Positions 17,960 through 27,110 are shown, counted from the first letter of the stretch. The stretch is 64,000 bases of DNA from Anaerolineaceae bacterium (GCA_002702065.1 NZXX01000001.1:1612001-1676000); one strand, 5' to 3'. Notes: generated by a model from the letters alone, not told the origin. A program made the numbers and translations.

Positions 17960-18250
17960 CTAATTCTGTGCGGATTCACCTTCGCTCAACTGCTCATAAT
18001 CGGCTCGAATGCTTGGGTCGACAATGCTTTCAAACACGCGCATCGCCAGCAGCAGCAGTGCTACGTCATCGATCTGGCCGACGAGGGGGATCGCAAATGT
18101 AATGAGGTTGATGGGTGAGAAAATATAGACGAGCGAGAGGAACGGAATAGCCTTTTGCCAGCGTGGCACCCTCGCGTCTTTTAGCAGCAGCCACGTGATG
18201 CGCAGCTGTTTTCGGCTGTTTAACAATAGAGCAAGCAGTACTCGTGCCAT
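17960..18250 (-). CDS. DUF1232 (YkvA-like) membrane-associated protein
   Basis: This 96-residue protein carries the DUF1232 pattern: WLLLKDARVPRWQKAIPFLSLVYIFSPINLI, then IPLVGQIDDVALLLLAMRVF. The family core YxxSPIDLIPDFIPxxGxxDD is recognisable though the D-L-I-P part reads NLITFAIPLVG here. The function of the family is unknown. It is a small hydrophobic protein probably attached to the membrane. It lies 39 bp upstream of the topoisomerase IB gene on the same strand, so the two may be cotranscribed. Confidence 0.85.
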   Translation of the reverse strand: MARVLLALLLNSRKQLRITWLLLKDARVPRWQKAIPFLSLVYIFSPINLITFAIPLVGQIDDVALLLLAMRVFESIVDPSIRADYEQLSEGESAQN

Positions 18251-18573
18251 TGGTGTTTACCCTTTCCTATCGATATTTATTCATGTGGTCAGATAGTGCT
18301 TTTATCATATCTTTTCGCATCATAGCGGCATGAACCACATTGCTTAAACATGGATAGGTCAACTGCTCTATTCACGGCTATGTCACCAGTGATCATTTGT
18401 TTACGTTTCGGGCTGAATACCTGCCTGTGTAGTATTGCGCTGAGGCCGTTTTTCTCTGTCGAACTGAATAAACCCCAGTGGTGGATGGGGTTTGGGGCAG
18501 GGCTATAAGCGACGAGTCACGAGACCCGCCGCGCTATTTTTGCAGCTAGAGATGGTGATCGGCAGTTTTTGCG
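18251..18573. other. Intergenic region, 323 bp
   Basis: No gene is seen. The region holds the promoter side of the DUF1232/topoisomerase pair and the 3' flank of the leftward enolase-superfamily gene. Its one clear structure is the hairpin at 18470-18493, described separately. Confidence 0.5.
18470..18493 (-). terminator. Possible terminator hairpin after the enolase-superfamily gene
   Basis: AAACCCCA (18470-18477) and TGGGGTTT (18486-18493) form a perfect 8-bp stem with an 8-nt loop. Read on the minus strand, the stem ends in GTTTATT, a short T-rich tail, about 80 bp past the stop codon of the dehydratase gene. The tail is weak for an intrinsic terminator, so the call is tentative. Confidence 0.4.
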
Positions 18574-19707
18574 TTAGGTGACCCGGTAGCGCGAGACATA
18601 ATAGGTATCAATCTGGATACCAAAACCGGGGCGATCCGACAGCGTATAATGCCCGTTATCAATCGTGGGCGGCTCCACCTGCAAGTTCCAAAAGATGGGG
18701 TCGCGTTTGCGGTGAAAACACTCGACATATGAGCCATGTGCGATGCTGCCCATCAGGTGACTGGCGATCTGTGCTTCTTCATGGTGTGCCATGCGGACTC
18801 CGTTGGCTGCCGCGATGGCTGCTACGCGCCGCCAGATGGTTGGTCCGCCGCCCCATGACGAGTCAAAATTACAGAAATCGACTGCGTCAGAGATCAATAG
18901 GTCGCGGACTGTATCAATGCGATGCTCACTCTGGCCTGCGGTGACGGGCACACCAGTTATCAGGCGTACATCACGCAACCAGCGACGGTCGTTATACCAG
19001 CGTACCGGCTCCTCGAACCATCGCAGTTGAATGCCTGCTTCCTGTGCCAGCCGCACAAACTGAACCGCTTGCTGTAAGTCATAGCCCTGGTTGGCATCGA
19101 CCATGAAATGAAAATCCGGACCAGCTACATCGAGCGCGACTTTGAGGCGTTCCAGGTCTTCTTGGGGTGTCTTGCCGCCGATTTTGAACTTCATCCCGAT
19201 GACGCCATAATCCACGTAATTGGCAACTTCCTGAGCCAGTTCGTCGTGGGACTGTCCGTAATAACCACCGATGGCAATGATCGGCAGCTTTTGCGTGAAG
19301 CCGCCCCACAACCGGTACAACGGCATCTCCAGTGCCTTGCCGAATGCATCCCAGATGGCGCTGTCGACGGCGGCAATCGCCTGCATGACGACGGCGCGAT
19401 CGCGCAGAATATCGTAGGTCGCCGGTTTCAGGGCTTCCCAGCAGCCTTCAATATTGAACACATCCATGCCGATCAGCGCTGGGGCGAGTTCTTCATGGAT
19501 GATCTTGCGGATAATGGCTTGTTCGGCATCGGTGTCGCCGGTATAGACCTCGCCAACCACACCCTGATGCGTCAGGATGCGCGTGATGATCGTACAGCGG
19601 TTCTGCATGGCATATTTGCTGCCACGATAAATCTGATCAAGCGGGATACGGATGGCTTCGGTTTCGATACTTTGTATGGTGAGTGAGCCGGGTTGGTTCC
19701 AGTTCAT
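18574..19707 (-). CDS. Mandelate racemase/muconate lactonizing family protein, probable acid-sugar dehydratase
   Basis: This 377-residue enolase-superfamily member belongs to the mandelate racemase subgroup. The catalytic KxK is K173-F-K175 (GMKFKIGG). Metal ligands are D204 (VDANQGY), E232 (FEEPV) and E261 (AGQSEH). The His-Asp dyad would be D282 (FDSSWGGG) with H308 or H309 (MAHHEEAQ). Such enzymes abstract a proton alpha to a carboxylate, and most bacterial ones next to SDR, SMP-30 and sugar-transport genes dehydrate aldonic or uronic acids. The substrate is not known. It is the downstream partner of the GntR regulator (39 bp gap) and diverges from the SDR/transport genes. Confidence 0.9.
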   Translation of the reverse strand: MNWNQPGSLTIQSIETEAIRIPLDQIYRGSKYAMQNRCTIITRILTHQGVVGEVYTGDTDAEQAIIRKIIHEELAPALIGMDVFNIEGCWEALKPATYDILRDRAVVMQAIAAVDSAIWDAFGKALEMPLYRLWGGFTQKLPIIAIGGYYGQSHDELAQEVANYVDYGVIGMKFKIGGKTPQEDLERLKVALDVAGPDFHFMVDANQGYDLQQAVQFVRLAQEAGIQLRWFEEPVRWYNDRRWLRDVRLITGVPVTAGQSEHRIDTVRDLLISDAVDFCNFDSSWGGGPTIWRRVAAIAAANGVRMAHHEEAQIASHLMGSIAHGSYVECFHRKRDPIFWNLQVEPPTIDNGHYTLSDRPGFGIQIDTYYVSRYRVT

Positions 19708-19746
19708 GGATTATGCCTCAAAAGATAATCAAAAAATAAGGCTGTG

Positions 19747-20403
19747 TCATTTATTTGCCAGAAAGTGCGCGAGGGTTTTTTCGCCACTTTCGATATGCTG
19801 GCGCATGCGTTCACCCGCCAGTGTCGCGTCACCGGCGTCGATGGCTGCCAGAAGCTGATCGTGTTCGCCGATAGCCTCCTGCGGTCGGCTTGGCAGGACA
19901 TGTAACGTATCCCAGGGAGATTTCAGCCACAGGTTTCGAATCATCTGCGCGAGATATGGCTTGCCAGGCGTGTTGTAGATCAGCCAGTGAAATTCATAGT
20001 TGTACTTGCGCAGTGTGGGAATATCACCGGCTTTGACGGTCTGGCGGATGTCGGCCTGCAACGCATGTAACCGTCGCACATCTGCTATACGCAGATTGGG
20101 CACGGCTTCACGCGTGGCGAGTTCTTCCAGCACGCTGCGGATGAGGTAGATTTCGTGCATATCATCCATCGTGACTTCGGCTACCTGCACCCCTCGGTAT
20201 GGGCTGTGACTCAGCACCCCCTCGGCCACAAGCTGCTGGATCGCTTCGCGGATGGGGGTGGAACTGACGTCGAATCGTTCCGCCAGCTGGTCCTGTAGCA
20301 AACGATCGCCGGGTGCCAGCTCGCCGGAAAGAATCGTATCCCGCAGCAAATCCGCAATTTGCTCTTTCTTGGTTTTGGGCAGGTTGGGTTCAGTCGGCGA
20401 CAT
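19747..20403 (-). CDS. GntR family transcriptional regulator (FadR subfamily, FCD domain)
   Basis: This 218-residue protein has an N-terminal winged helix (about 10-75: IADLLRDTILSGELAPGDRLLQDQLAERFDVSSTPIREAIQQLVAEG, split by the standard GntR turn at SSTPIREA) and a C-terminal all-helical FCD ligand domain (from DMHEIYLIRSVLEELATREA, with the His residues in NYEFHWLIYN that bind metal in the family). These repressors usually sense a sugar acid or related metabolite of the pathway next door. It precedes the dehydratase gene and diverges from the SDR/ABC/SDR genes. The intergenic region holds a matching inverted repeat, so autoregulation and control of both arms are likely. Confidence 0.92.
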   Translation of the reverse strand: MSPTEPNLPKTKKEQIADLLRDTILSGELAPGDRLLQDQLAERFDVSSTPIREAIQQLVAEGVLSHSPYRGVQVAEVTMDDMHEIYLIRSVLEELATREAVPNLRIADVRRLHALQADIRQTVKAGDIPTLRKYNYEFHWLIYNTPGKPYLAQMIRNLWLKSPWDTLHVLPSRPQEAIGEHDQLLAAIDAGDATLAGERMRQHIESGEKTLAHFLANK

Positions 20404-20455
20404 CGTACGATAATCTCACTGGATGGTTGCGATTATGCATATTCCGAGTATATTA

Positions 20456-20478
20456 TACATAACATAGTGGATTATGTA
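20456..20478. promoter_or_regulatory. Probable GntR operator in the divergent promoter region
   Basis: TACATAA (20456-20462) and TTATGTA (20472-20478) form a perfect 7-bp inverted repeat with a 9-nt spacer, in a very AT-rich stretch between the GntR gene and the divergent SDR gene. A further half-like ATTATGCAT lies at 20432-20440. Location and symmetry fit a repressor site. FadR-type operators often have shorter spacers, so the exact boundaries are uncertain. Confidence 0.45.
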
Positions 20479-20518
20479 GAATATTTTGGCAATATCACTC
20501 TTGAAACAGGAGCCCGGT

Positions 20519-21292
20519 ATGGGATTACTTGATCATCAGGTGGCAATTGTGACAGGCGCGGGGCAGGGATTAGGACGCGCCGTTGCGCTTGAATTTGCCG
20601 CTGAAGGGGCAAGCGTCGCTTTGCTGGAACGCAACCCCGAAACTGTCGAAGCCGTGCAGCAGGAGATCGTCAATAGTGGCGGCGAAGCCAAAGCCTTCTC
20701 GCTCGATATTACCGATTACGAGCGTTACGCCGCCGTGATTGACAGCATTATCGAGTGGAAGGGCAAAATCGATGTGCTGGTCAACAATGCGGCCATCGCC
20801 CTGTATGGCACCATCCTCAACGACTCGCTCGAAAACTGGCGCAAGCAGATTGCCGTCAATCTGGAAGCGGTATATATGGGGTCCAAGCTGGTCGCGCCAC
20901 ACATGGTCAAGCGCAATTATGGGCGCATTATCAGCGTCGCTTCTATTCAGGGCTTTGCGTCCAGTGGCGATGCGGGAGCCTATAACGCCGCCAAAGGTGG
21001 CATCATCGCCTATACCAAGTCGATGGCGGTTGAGCTGGGGCAGTACAACATTCTCGTCAATGCGGTGGCCCCCGGTTTCATGCGTACGCCGATGTCGTTT
21101 GTTGATGGTGTTGATGAAACCACAACCCCCGAATTTATTGAGTGGTATGTGGAAAAGGGCAAGGTCCCGCTGCGGCGTACCGGCCTGCCAGAAGATGTAT
21201 CCGGTGCGGTGGTCTTTCTGGCATCGGATTACTGCCGCTACATGACTGGCCAGCTGTTGGTGGTTGATGGCGGCCTGATGAGTACCTTCTAA
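20519..21292 (+). CDS. SDR family oxidoreductase (first of three in the locus)
   Basis: This 257-residue classical short-chain dehydrogenase has the NAD(P)-binding TGAGQGLG, NNAAI, the catalytic Ser in VASIQG and YxxxK as YNAAKGG, plus the C-terminal VDGG. The start was placed at ATG 20519 (MGLLDHQVAIVTG), preceded by ACAGGAG; an upstream frame extension to 20486 has no ribosome site. It is the first gene of the rightward arm of the locus. Acidic residue usage after strand 2 (LLERNPE) suggests NAD rather than NADP preference, an inference only. It probably oxidises a sugar or polyol taken up by the adjacent ABC importer. Confidence 0.9.
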   Translation: MGLLDHQVAIVTGAGQGLGRAVALEFAAEGASVALLERNPETVEAVQQEIVNSGGEAKAFSLDITDYERYAAVIDSIIEWKGKIDVLVNNAAIALYGTILNDSLENWRKQIAVNLEAVYMGSKLVAPHMVKRNYGRIISVASIQGFASSGDAGAYNAAKGGIIAYTKSMAVELGQYNILVNAVAPGFMRTPMSFVDGVDETTTPEFIEWYVEKGKVPLRRTGLPEDVSGAVVFLASDYCRYMTGQLLVVDGGLMSTF

Positions 21293-21363
21293 ACGGACTT
21301 TGGCGATCGCAATACGCTAAATAAACCAATATTCACTTATTTATAAACGAGAGGACAATACTG

Positions 21364-22704
21364 ATGAAGCGTTTAAACAGCTTTTCCCGGCGCGATTTTC
21401 TAAAAAGCTCCGGCGCGCTGGGGGCGGGGCTGGCACTCGGCCAAACGTTGCCATCACTGGCGCGTGCCCGGCGGCAGGATAATGAGCTGGTGATGTGGTG
21501 GTGGGGCGAACAGGAACTGCCTGGCCTGCAAGCCTGGGTTGACGATACCGTTGCCGCCTATACTGGTGCGAATGTCAGCGCAATGCTGCAAAATACGGAT
21601 GTGGTGATCTCGCAGTTCCAGACCGCCGCTGCCTCGAATGAAGCACCAGACATCCAGTTTCTTTGGAATGGCATCTACCATATGGAAAGCGTCTGGTTTG
21701 GTTACCTGTCGCCTCTGAACGGACTGGTCGATCAATCTGTGCTGGATCGTTCCAGCGCAACCCCACTCAGCTTCTATCAAGGTGACCAGTATCGCGTCGG
21801 GTGGTATCCGCTGCCGATGATCTGGGAGTACAACAAGGACGTGTTTGATAATGCGGGCCTGGATGCTGATAACCCGCCCAAGACGTGGGACGAGCTGCTG
21901 GATGCCTGTGACAAGCTGAAGACATCGGGCGTTGATGCGATCGGCGGCGGTGTGCAGGATGGTTTCTGGGGCGAATGGTACCTGGGGCATGGCCTTGTGC
22001 AAAGCCTGGACACACCAAGCCAGGCGCTGGACCTGTTCATCGGTGATCTGGACTTCCGCGAACCGAAGTATCATGAATTCTGGGTACGGCTGGAAGAACT
22101 GAAAACTCTCGGCTTTTTGAATGACAGCATGAGTTCGCTGGAACTGTACCCCGGCATTGATCTGGTTGTGACTGGCCAACTGGGGATGAGCGAGTCGATT
22201 GGCACGCGTGTTCCGGCGGATAATGCCGCAACCGATGGTCGCATCGGGGTGATGGTGATGCCGGTGTTTGGTACGGGCGCCCTGGCGGGTAAGCCCATTG
22301 TCGATTCGCAGGGACTTGGTATTTCCAGCCAGACAGAGAATGCAGAACAGGCGGCGGACTTCCTCGAGTTTATGCATTCGCCGGAACGACTGGACAAATT
22401 CTGGGAACTGACAAGCTGGATGCCTGCGGACTCGAATTGGGACAGCAGCGTGATCGAAGACCCGGCGGCCCAGCAATTGTGGGACGGTTGGGTGACATCC
22501 GAAGAAAGTATCCCCTATATTCCCAATTTGATGCCGGGGCAGTTCTGGACCGATGCCATGTTTGTGGCCTCGCAGGAAATTATCGCCGGGACCATGACCG
22601 GGGAAGAAGCCGGCGATCTGGCTGCCCGCGTGGTTCAGGAATGGCGCGACTTCAACCCGGATCTGGTTGAAAATTACCAGACGTGGGCAGAAGATTTGCG
22701 CTAG
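21364..22704 (+). CDS. ABC transporter sugar-binding protein with twin-arginine signal
   Basis: This 446-residue family 1-type extracellular solute-binding protein begins with SRRDFLKSSGALGAGLAL, a clear twin-arginine signal, so it is exported folded. The mature part (from about residue 39, NELVMWWWGEQELPG) has the usual two-lobed pattern with ISQFQTAAASNEAPDIQFLWNG and PLPMIWEYNKDVFDNAGL. Aromatic-rich segments (MWWWGEQ, WNGIYH) suggest a sugar ligand. It is followed by two permeases (82 bp gap to the refined start of the first); no ATPase gene is present, so an ATPase from elsewhere must energise it. Confidence 0.93.
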   Translation: MKRLNSFSRRDFLKSSGALGAGLALGQTLPSLARARRQDNELVMWWWGEQELPGLQAWVDDTVAAYTGANVSAMLQNTDVVISQFQTAAASNEAPDIQFLWNGIYHMESVWFGYLSPLNGLVDQSVLDRSSATPLSFYQGDQYRVGWYPLPMIWEYNKDVFDNAGLDADNPPKTWDELLDACDKLKTSGVDAIGGGVQDGFWGEWYLGHGLVQSLDTPSQALDLFIGDLDFREPKYHEFWVRLEELKTLGFLNDSMSSLELYPGIDLVVTGQLGMSESIGTRVPADNAATDGRIGVMVMPVFGTGALAGKPIVDSQGLGISSQTENAEQAADFLEFMHSPERLDKFWELTSWMPADSNWDSSVIEDPAAQQLWDGWVTSEESIPYIPNLMPGQFWTDAMFVASQEIIAGTMTGEEAGDLAARVVQEWRDFNPDLVENYQTWAEDLR

Positions 22705-22785
22705 GACTTTAACAGGCATTTGCAGGGGCACGGCAACGTCCATGCGGCATCCGCGCTGTGCCCCTTTCTGGAAATCACAACGCTT

Positions 22786-23664
22786 ATGATTCGAACAAAA
22801 AATCCCCTCATTCCCTATCTGTTCGTCGCACCATTGGTCGTGCTGCTCCTGTTTATTTTTGGCTATCCACTGGTGCAGATTTTTGGCTTCAGCTTCCGTC
22901 GCATCCGGGGGATTGATGGTCCCTGGGTTGGGCTGGAAAATTACCAGTTGATCCTGAATCAACCCCTGTTCCGCGAATCCGTGCAGCACAACCTGCAACT
23001 GCTGATTGCTGTCCCCATTATTATCATCCTGTCCATTGTCGTTGCGGTCATCCTATATGATCGCGTCCCGGGCTGGCGCATCTACCGGACGATTGTGTTT
23101 ATTCCTTATATTCTGGCGGTGCCGATTGTGGCGGTGGTGCTGAAGAAATTCTTCCAGTTCGACGGCCCGTTCAACGAAAGCCTGCGCGTGCTGGGGCTGG
23201 ACCTGTTCGCCCTCGATTGGCTGGGGTCCCCCAATTTTGCCTTGTGGACGATTATGTCGGTGGTGATCTGGCGTGAAGTCGGGTTTGGCATTGTGCTGAT
23301 GCTGGCGCGGTTGCTCAGCCTGGATGAGGAAATGCTTGAAGCGGCGCAGCTGGACGGGGCGACATGGTGGCAGCGTTTGTGGTACATCATCCTGCCGCAA
23401 ATGGCCGGGGTGATCGAGTTCTATTTTGTCGTCAGCTTTATCACGATGATTGCGGCGGTATTTTCTTACATCTTCATGATCAGCAAGGGTGGGCCGGGCA
23501 CATCGACCATGGTGCTGGAAATGTATATCTTTAATTTCCTCACGCGCAGTTCGCTGCCAGGGGTGGCATCGGCGGTGTCGGTGATGCTGTTTCTGGTTAC
23601 GATGGTGTTGATTCTGCTGCTGTTCTGGCTGCGGCGCGGCGAGCATGAACAGGAACTGGCATGA
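22786..23664 (+). CDS. ABC transporter permease, MalF/UgpA-like
   Basis: This 292-residue binding-protein-dependent permease has six predicted spans and the EAA loop EMLEAAQLDGATWWQRLWYI that contacts the ATPase. The start was set at ATG 22786 (MIRTKNPLIPYLFVAPLVVLLLF), the typical family N-terminus; the frame is open to 22720, but that stretch is not family-like. It overlaps the next permease by 4 bp (ATGA). The pair forms the membrane channel for the substrate bound by the preceding twin-arginine protein. Confidence 0.92.
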   Translation: MIRTKNPLIPYLFVAPLVVLLLFIFGYPLVQIFGFSFRRIRGIDGPWVGLENYQLILNQPLFRESVQHNLQLLIAVPIIIILSIVVAVILYDRVPGWRIYRTIVFIPYILAVPIVAVVLKKFFQFDGPFNESLRVLGLDLFALDWLGSPNFALWTIMSVVIWREVGFGIVLMLARLLSLDEEMLEAAQLDGATWWQRLWYIILPQMAGVIEFYFVVSFITMIAAVFSYIFMISKGGPGTSTMVLEMYIFNFLTRSSLPGVASAVSVMLFLVTMVLILLLFWLRRGEHEQELA

Positions 23665-24542
23665 ACGAATCGGTCCATAACATCGAAAGCAGAGCGTCGC
23701 AGGCTGCTTCCAGACGGCAGCGCTGGCTGTCCCCGGGCATGATCGTACGGCAGGCTGTTTTGCTGTTCGGCGTGTTTCTGGCGCTGGCCCCGGCGGTATA
23801 CATGTTGATTACAGCGTTCAAGACTAAAGAGGAATACCTCTTCGACAAGATTGGCCTGCCGGATCAACTGGTGCTAGTCAATTTTAGCGAGGCGCTGGTG
23901 CAGAATCCGTTTCTGTTGTGGATGCGCAACAGCACGATTCTGGCGTTGGGCGCGGTGCTGCTCAGTACGGTGGTGGCGGCGCTAGCAGCATTTGCGATAG
24001 CCCGGATGGATTTTCGCGGGCGCAACCTGCTGCTGTCGATCAGCACGTCGCTGATGGTCATTCCGCCGGTGGTGATGATCGTGCCGCTGTTTGTGCTGTA
24101 CACGCGCCTGAGCCTGATGAGCACCTTTCATGGCACCATTCTGATTTACGCCGGTTTGATTACGCCGTTTTCGGTGTATCTGCTTGTGAGCTTTTTTCGA
24201 ACGCTCCCGACCGAAATACTGGAAGCGGCCCTGATTGACGGGGCGACACCGCTGGGGGTGTTATGGCGTGTGGTGATTCCCTTGTCCGGGCCACCGCTGC
24301 TGACGCTGTTCGTTGTGAATGCACTCTATGTCTGGAATGATCTGTTGATTGCGCTGATCTTCCTGCAAAGCGACGACAGCCGTACGCTGATGGCCGGGTT
24401 GAGCGTTTTTCAGGGGCGCTACAATAATCAAATTCCGCTGACGATGGCCGGGATGGTGATGGCGAGTTTGCCTATGCTCATCCTGTATATCATTTTTCAA
24501 CGTTACTTTATTCGTGGATTGACGGCTGGCGCGCTTAAGTAA
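23661..24542 (+). CDS. ABC transporter permease, MalG/UgpE-like
   Basis: This 293-residue partner permease has six predicted spans and the EAA loop TEILEAALIDGATPLGVLWR. It starts with a soluble 30-residue lead (RASQAASRRQRWLSPG) before the first span AVLLFGVFLALAPAVYML. The C-terminal YFIRGLTAGALK is a typical MalG-family end. It overlaps the preceding permease gene by 4 bp and is followed 28 bp later by an SDR gene, so it is in the same transcription unit as the catabolic enzymes. Confidence 0.92.
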   Translation: MNESVHNIESRASQAASRRQRWLSPGMIVRQAVLLFGVFLALAPAVYMLITAFKTKEEYLFDKIGLPDQLVLVNFSEALVQNPFLLWMRNSTILALGAVLLSTVVAALAAFAIARMDFRGRNLLLSISTSLMVIPPVVMIVPLFVLYTRLSLMSTFHGTILIYAGLITPFSVYLLVSFFRTLPTEILEAALIDGATPLGVLWRVVIPLSGPPLLTLFVVNALYVWNDLLIALIFLQSDDSRTLMAGLSVFQGRYNNQIPLTMAGMVMASLPMLILYIIFQRYFIRGLTAGALK

Positions 24543-24570
24543 GCGAACTGGCGCAGGGACGGAGTCATTT

Positions 24571-25341
24571 ATGGGTGAGTTGGATGGGCGTATCGCCATC
24601 GTAACCGGCGGTGGGCGCGGCATTGGTTTTGGAATTGCGCAGCGTCTGTGTCAGGCTGGGGCACGGGTGGTAATCGCGGAGTTTAACCCGGACAGCGGCC
24701 ATGAAGCAGTACGCCGTTTGACCGAACAGGGCTTTGAGGCGGAATTTCATGAAACCGATGTGCGCAAACCAGAGAGCGTCGAGGCGCTGGCGCAGGCGGT
24801 GCGAGCACATCATGGGCGTATCGATATTCTGGTTAACAATGCCGGGCTGGCGGAGATTGGCCCGACAGAGACATTCGCACTGGACGATTGGTATCGTCAG
24901 GTGGATGTCATGTACAACGGCGTCTTCCTGTGCATGCAGGCTGTGGGCCGGGTGATGCTGGAACAGGGTAAGGGTGTCATCCTCAACATCAGCTCGATTG
25001 GCGGTCTGGGAGCATGGCCGATGCGGTCGGCCTACAACAGTGCCAAAGCCGCGGTCATCAGCCTGACCGAGAATATTGGATGCGAGTGGGCACGACGCGG
25101 CGTTCGTGTCGTCAGCGTTGCGCCGGGTGTCACGCGCACGGCCATGCTGCAACAGATGGTGGATGAGGGCATTGCCACGCTGGAGCGTTACAACAAGCGA
25201 ACACCAATGGGCCGTGTCGGTGAAGTCGATGAAATCGCCAGTGTGGTGCAATTTCTGGTGAGTGACCGGGCCAGTTATATCACTGCAACAACTGTCACGG
25301 TTGACGGCGGTTGGGTGGCGTGGGGCAATCTGCCACTGTGA
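24571..25341 (+). CDS. SDR family oxidoreductase (second of three)
   Basis: This 256-residue classical SDR has TGGGRGIGFG, NNAGLAEIG, the catalytic Ser in ISSIGG and YNSAKAA. The C-terminal part has SVAPGVTRTAM and VDGGWVAWG. The second strand ends VIAEFNPD, where the acidic residue favours NAD. It starts 28 bp after the permease pair and ends 17 bp before the next SDR, which it resembles in overall pattern (both have RTPMGRxGE/DxxE and VDGGW), so the two probably arose by duplication and act on related intermediates. Confidence 0.9.
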   Translation: MGELDGRIAIVTGGGRGIGFGIAQRLCQAGARVVIAEFNPDSGHEAVRRLTEQGFEAEFHETDVRKPESVEALAQAVRAHHGRIDILVNNAGLAEIGPTETFALDDWYRQVDVMYNGVFLCMQAVGRVMLEQGKGVILNISSIGGLGAWPMRSAYNSAKAAVISLTENIGCEWARRGVRVVSVAPGVTRTAMLQQMVDEGIATLERYNKRTPMGRVGEVDEIASVVQFLVSDRASYITATTVTVDGGWVAWGNLPL

Positions 25342-25358
25342 GCACAGGAGCGAACAAC

Positions 25359-26129
25359 ATGAAATTTCAGGATCAGGTGGTGTGCATCACCGGGGCAGGG
25401 CGCGGCATCGGCTTGGAACTGGTGAAGGCCTTCGTGATGGAAGGGGCGCAGGTCGTCATTGCCGATATTAATGCAGACAGTGGCCAGGCTGCCGCCCGCG
25501 AAACCAGCGGTACATTTGTGCAGGTGGATGTCAGCGACGCGGCCAGTGTGAAGCAGGCTGTGCAGGCCATCGCGGAGCAGTTCGGGCGCATCGACGTGTG
25601 GATCAATAATGCCGGGGTCGCTCATAAAGGCCTCGCCGTTGATTTGAACCCTGAGGACTGGGACGCGGATATGGGCGTGATGCTGTCCGGTGCGTTTTAC
25701 TGCGCCAATCAGGTGGGCCGGGTGATGATGAAGCAGGGCAGCGGCACGCTGATCAATATTGCTTCGGTGAATGGCTTGCTGGCCCAGAAAGGCCGCGCGC
25801 CCTATTGTGCCGCCAAAGCCGGGCTGATTATGCTGACCAAAGTGCTGGCGTCGGAATGGGCGGAGCATGGCGTGCGGGTGAACGCCGTCGCACCGGGTGT
25901 CGTCATGACGGATCTGGTGCAGGAAGGCATCGAACAGGGGGGCGTCACCGAGGACACGTATCTGGAGCGTATTCCGATGGGCCGGATGGGCGACCTGCGC
26001 GAAGTGGTGGATGCGGTGTTGTTCCTCGCTGACTCGTCCGAATCGTCGTTTATGACTGGTGAAGTGCTGCGGGTCGATGGTGGCTGGACAGCCTATCACC
26101 TGTTCCATCCATTCAGCGAGGCGTTTTAA
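25359..26129 (+). CDS. SDR family oxidoreductase (third of three)
   Basis: This 256-residue classical SDR starts at ATG 25359 (MKFQDQVVCITGAG) with CACAGGAG upstream; the frame is open to 25311, but that would overlap the previous gene. It has TGAGRGIGLE, NNAGVAHKG, the catalytic Ser in IASVNG, YCAAKAG and VDGGWTAY. VIADINADS suggests NAD. With the other two SDRs it would give successive oxidations, for example aldose to lactone and a later alcohol to ketone step. The substrates cannot be read from sequence. Confidence 0.9.
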   Translation: MKFQDQVVCITGAGRGIGLELVKAFVMEGAQVVIADINADSGQAAARETSGTFVQVDVSDAASVKQAVQAIAEQFGRIDVWINNAGVAHKGLAVDLNPEDWDADMGVMLSGAFYCANQVGRVMMKQGSGTLINIASVNGLLAQKGRAPYCAAKAGLIMLTKVLASEWAEHGVRVNAVAPGVVMTDLVQEGIEQGGVTEDTYLERIPMGRMGDLREVVDAVLFLADSSESSFMTGEVLRVDGGWTAYHLFHPFSEAF

Positions 26130-26259
26130 GCTGTCGACAGTCATCAACCAACAGTGAACAGTGGTGACTCCGCTCAAACAGTAACCGGGTTCACGGTGGA
26201 TTTTCTGAAAACGGGCAACCGCTTACTGAAAACTGAACTTTAGCGCAAAGGGTATTTTC

Positions 26260-27108
26260 ATGACGGAAAATAAACTGACTTTGGATGTGATCGGCCATAC
26301 GCTGGATCATCCGGAAGGCGTGGCCTGGGGACCGGATGGCAAGGCATATGCCGGGGGCGAAGCCGGGCAGGTTTACCGGCTCGACCTGGAAGCGGATACC
26401 TGCGAAACCTATGCCAACACCGGTGGATTTGTGCTGGGGATGGCGCATGATGCAGCCGGCAATGTGTACGCTTGCGACCAGAATTTGCAGTCTGTGGTTA
26501 AAGTGACGCCGCAGGGGCATGTATCGACCTACAGCAACGGCACAGCGGAACAGCCTATGCGCGTGCCGAATTACCCGGTGTTTGATGCGGCGGGCAATCT
26601 GTATGTCTCTGATTCGGGTGATTGGGGTGAAGGCAATGGTTTTATCTGGCGTGTTCAACCGGGTGGCCAGGCAGAGATCTGGGACCGGCAGGCGAGTGGT
26701 TTTACCAACGGCATGTGCCTGGGGCCGGACGGCGCGTCGCTCTATGTCGTTGAATCAACGCCGCCGCTGATTTCGCGTATTCCGATTCAGGCCGATGGTT
26801 CGGCAGGGCCGCGCTCTGTGGTGGTGGAACTGCCGCGCACGGTGCCGGATGGCGTTGCATTCGACGCGGCAGGCAACCTGTATATTTCGCTCTACAACCC
26901 GAATATCATTTACCGGTTTGATACGGGCGGCCAGTTGACCACCCTGTATGATGACTGGGAGCAGCTGATGTTAATCGCGCCTACCAACATCGCTTTTGGT
27001 GGCAGCGACCTCAAAACGCTGTTGATCGCCAACCTGTGCGGCTGGAATCTGATCACCGCGCGCGTCGAGGTCGCCGGTTTGTCGGTGCAGTACCCCAGTT
27101 TGGGGTAG
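26260..27108 (+). CDS. SMP-30/gluconolactonase/LRE family protein
   Basis: This 282-residue six-bladed beta-propeller has the SMP-30 family pattern: an N-terminal metal Glu in LDHPEGVAWGPDG, GFVLGMAHDAAGNVYACD, the segment DAAGNLYVSDSGDW, the metal-binding Asn in SGFTNGMCLGPDG, and the metal Asp in RTVPDGVAFDAAGNLYIS. Such enzymes hydrolyse sugar lactones to aldonic acids, which would place it between an SDR dehydrogenase and the dehydratase encoded at 18574-19707. No signal peptide is present, so it acts in the cytosol. A 130-bp gap separates it from the SDR genes; it may still share their transcript. Confidence 0.88.
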   Translation: MTENKLTLDVIGHTLDHPEGVAWGPDGKAYAGGEAGQVYRLDLEADTCETYANTGGFVLGMAHDAAGNVYACDQNLQSVVKVTPQGHVSTYSNGTAEQPMRVPNYPVFDAAGNLYVSDSGDWGEGNGFIWRVQPGGQAEIWDRQASGFTNGMCLGPDGASLYVVESTPPLISRIPIQADGSAGPRSVVVELPRTVPDGVAFDAAGNLYISLYNPNIIYRFDTGGQLTTLYDDWEQLMLIAPTNIAFGGSDLKTLLIANLCGWNLITARVEVAGLSVQYPSLG

Positions 27109-27110
27109 CG

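Noticed and set aside
21454..22998. A long antisense open frame (about 514 codons) on the minus strand over the substrate-binding protein and permease genes
   Set aside because: It is a frame-shadow of two clear genes with strong family matches. Its translation is Arg/His/Gln/Pro-rich with no domain pattern.
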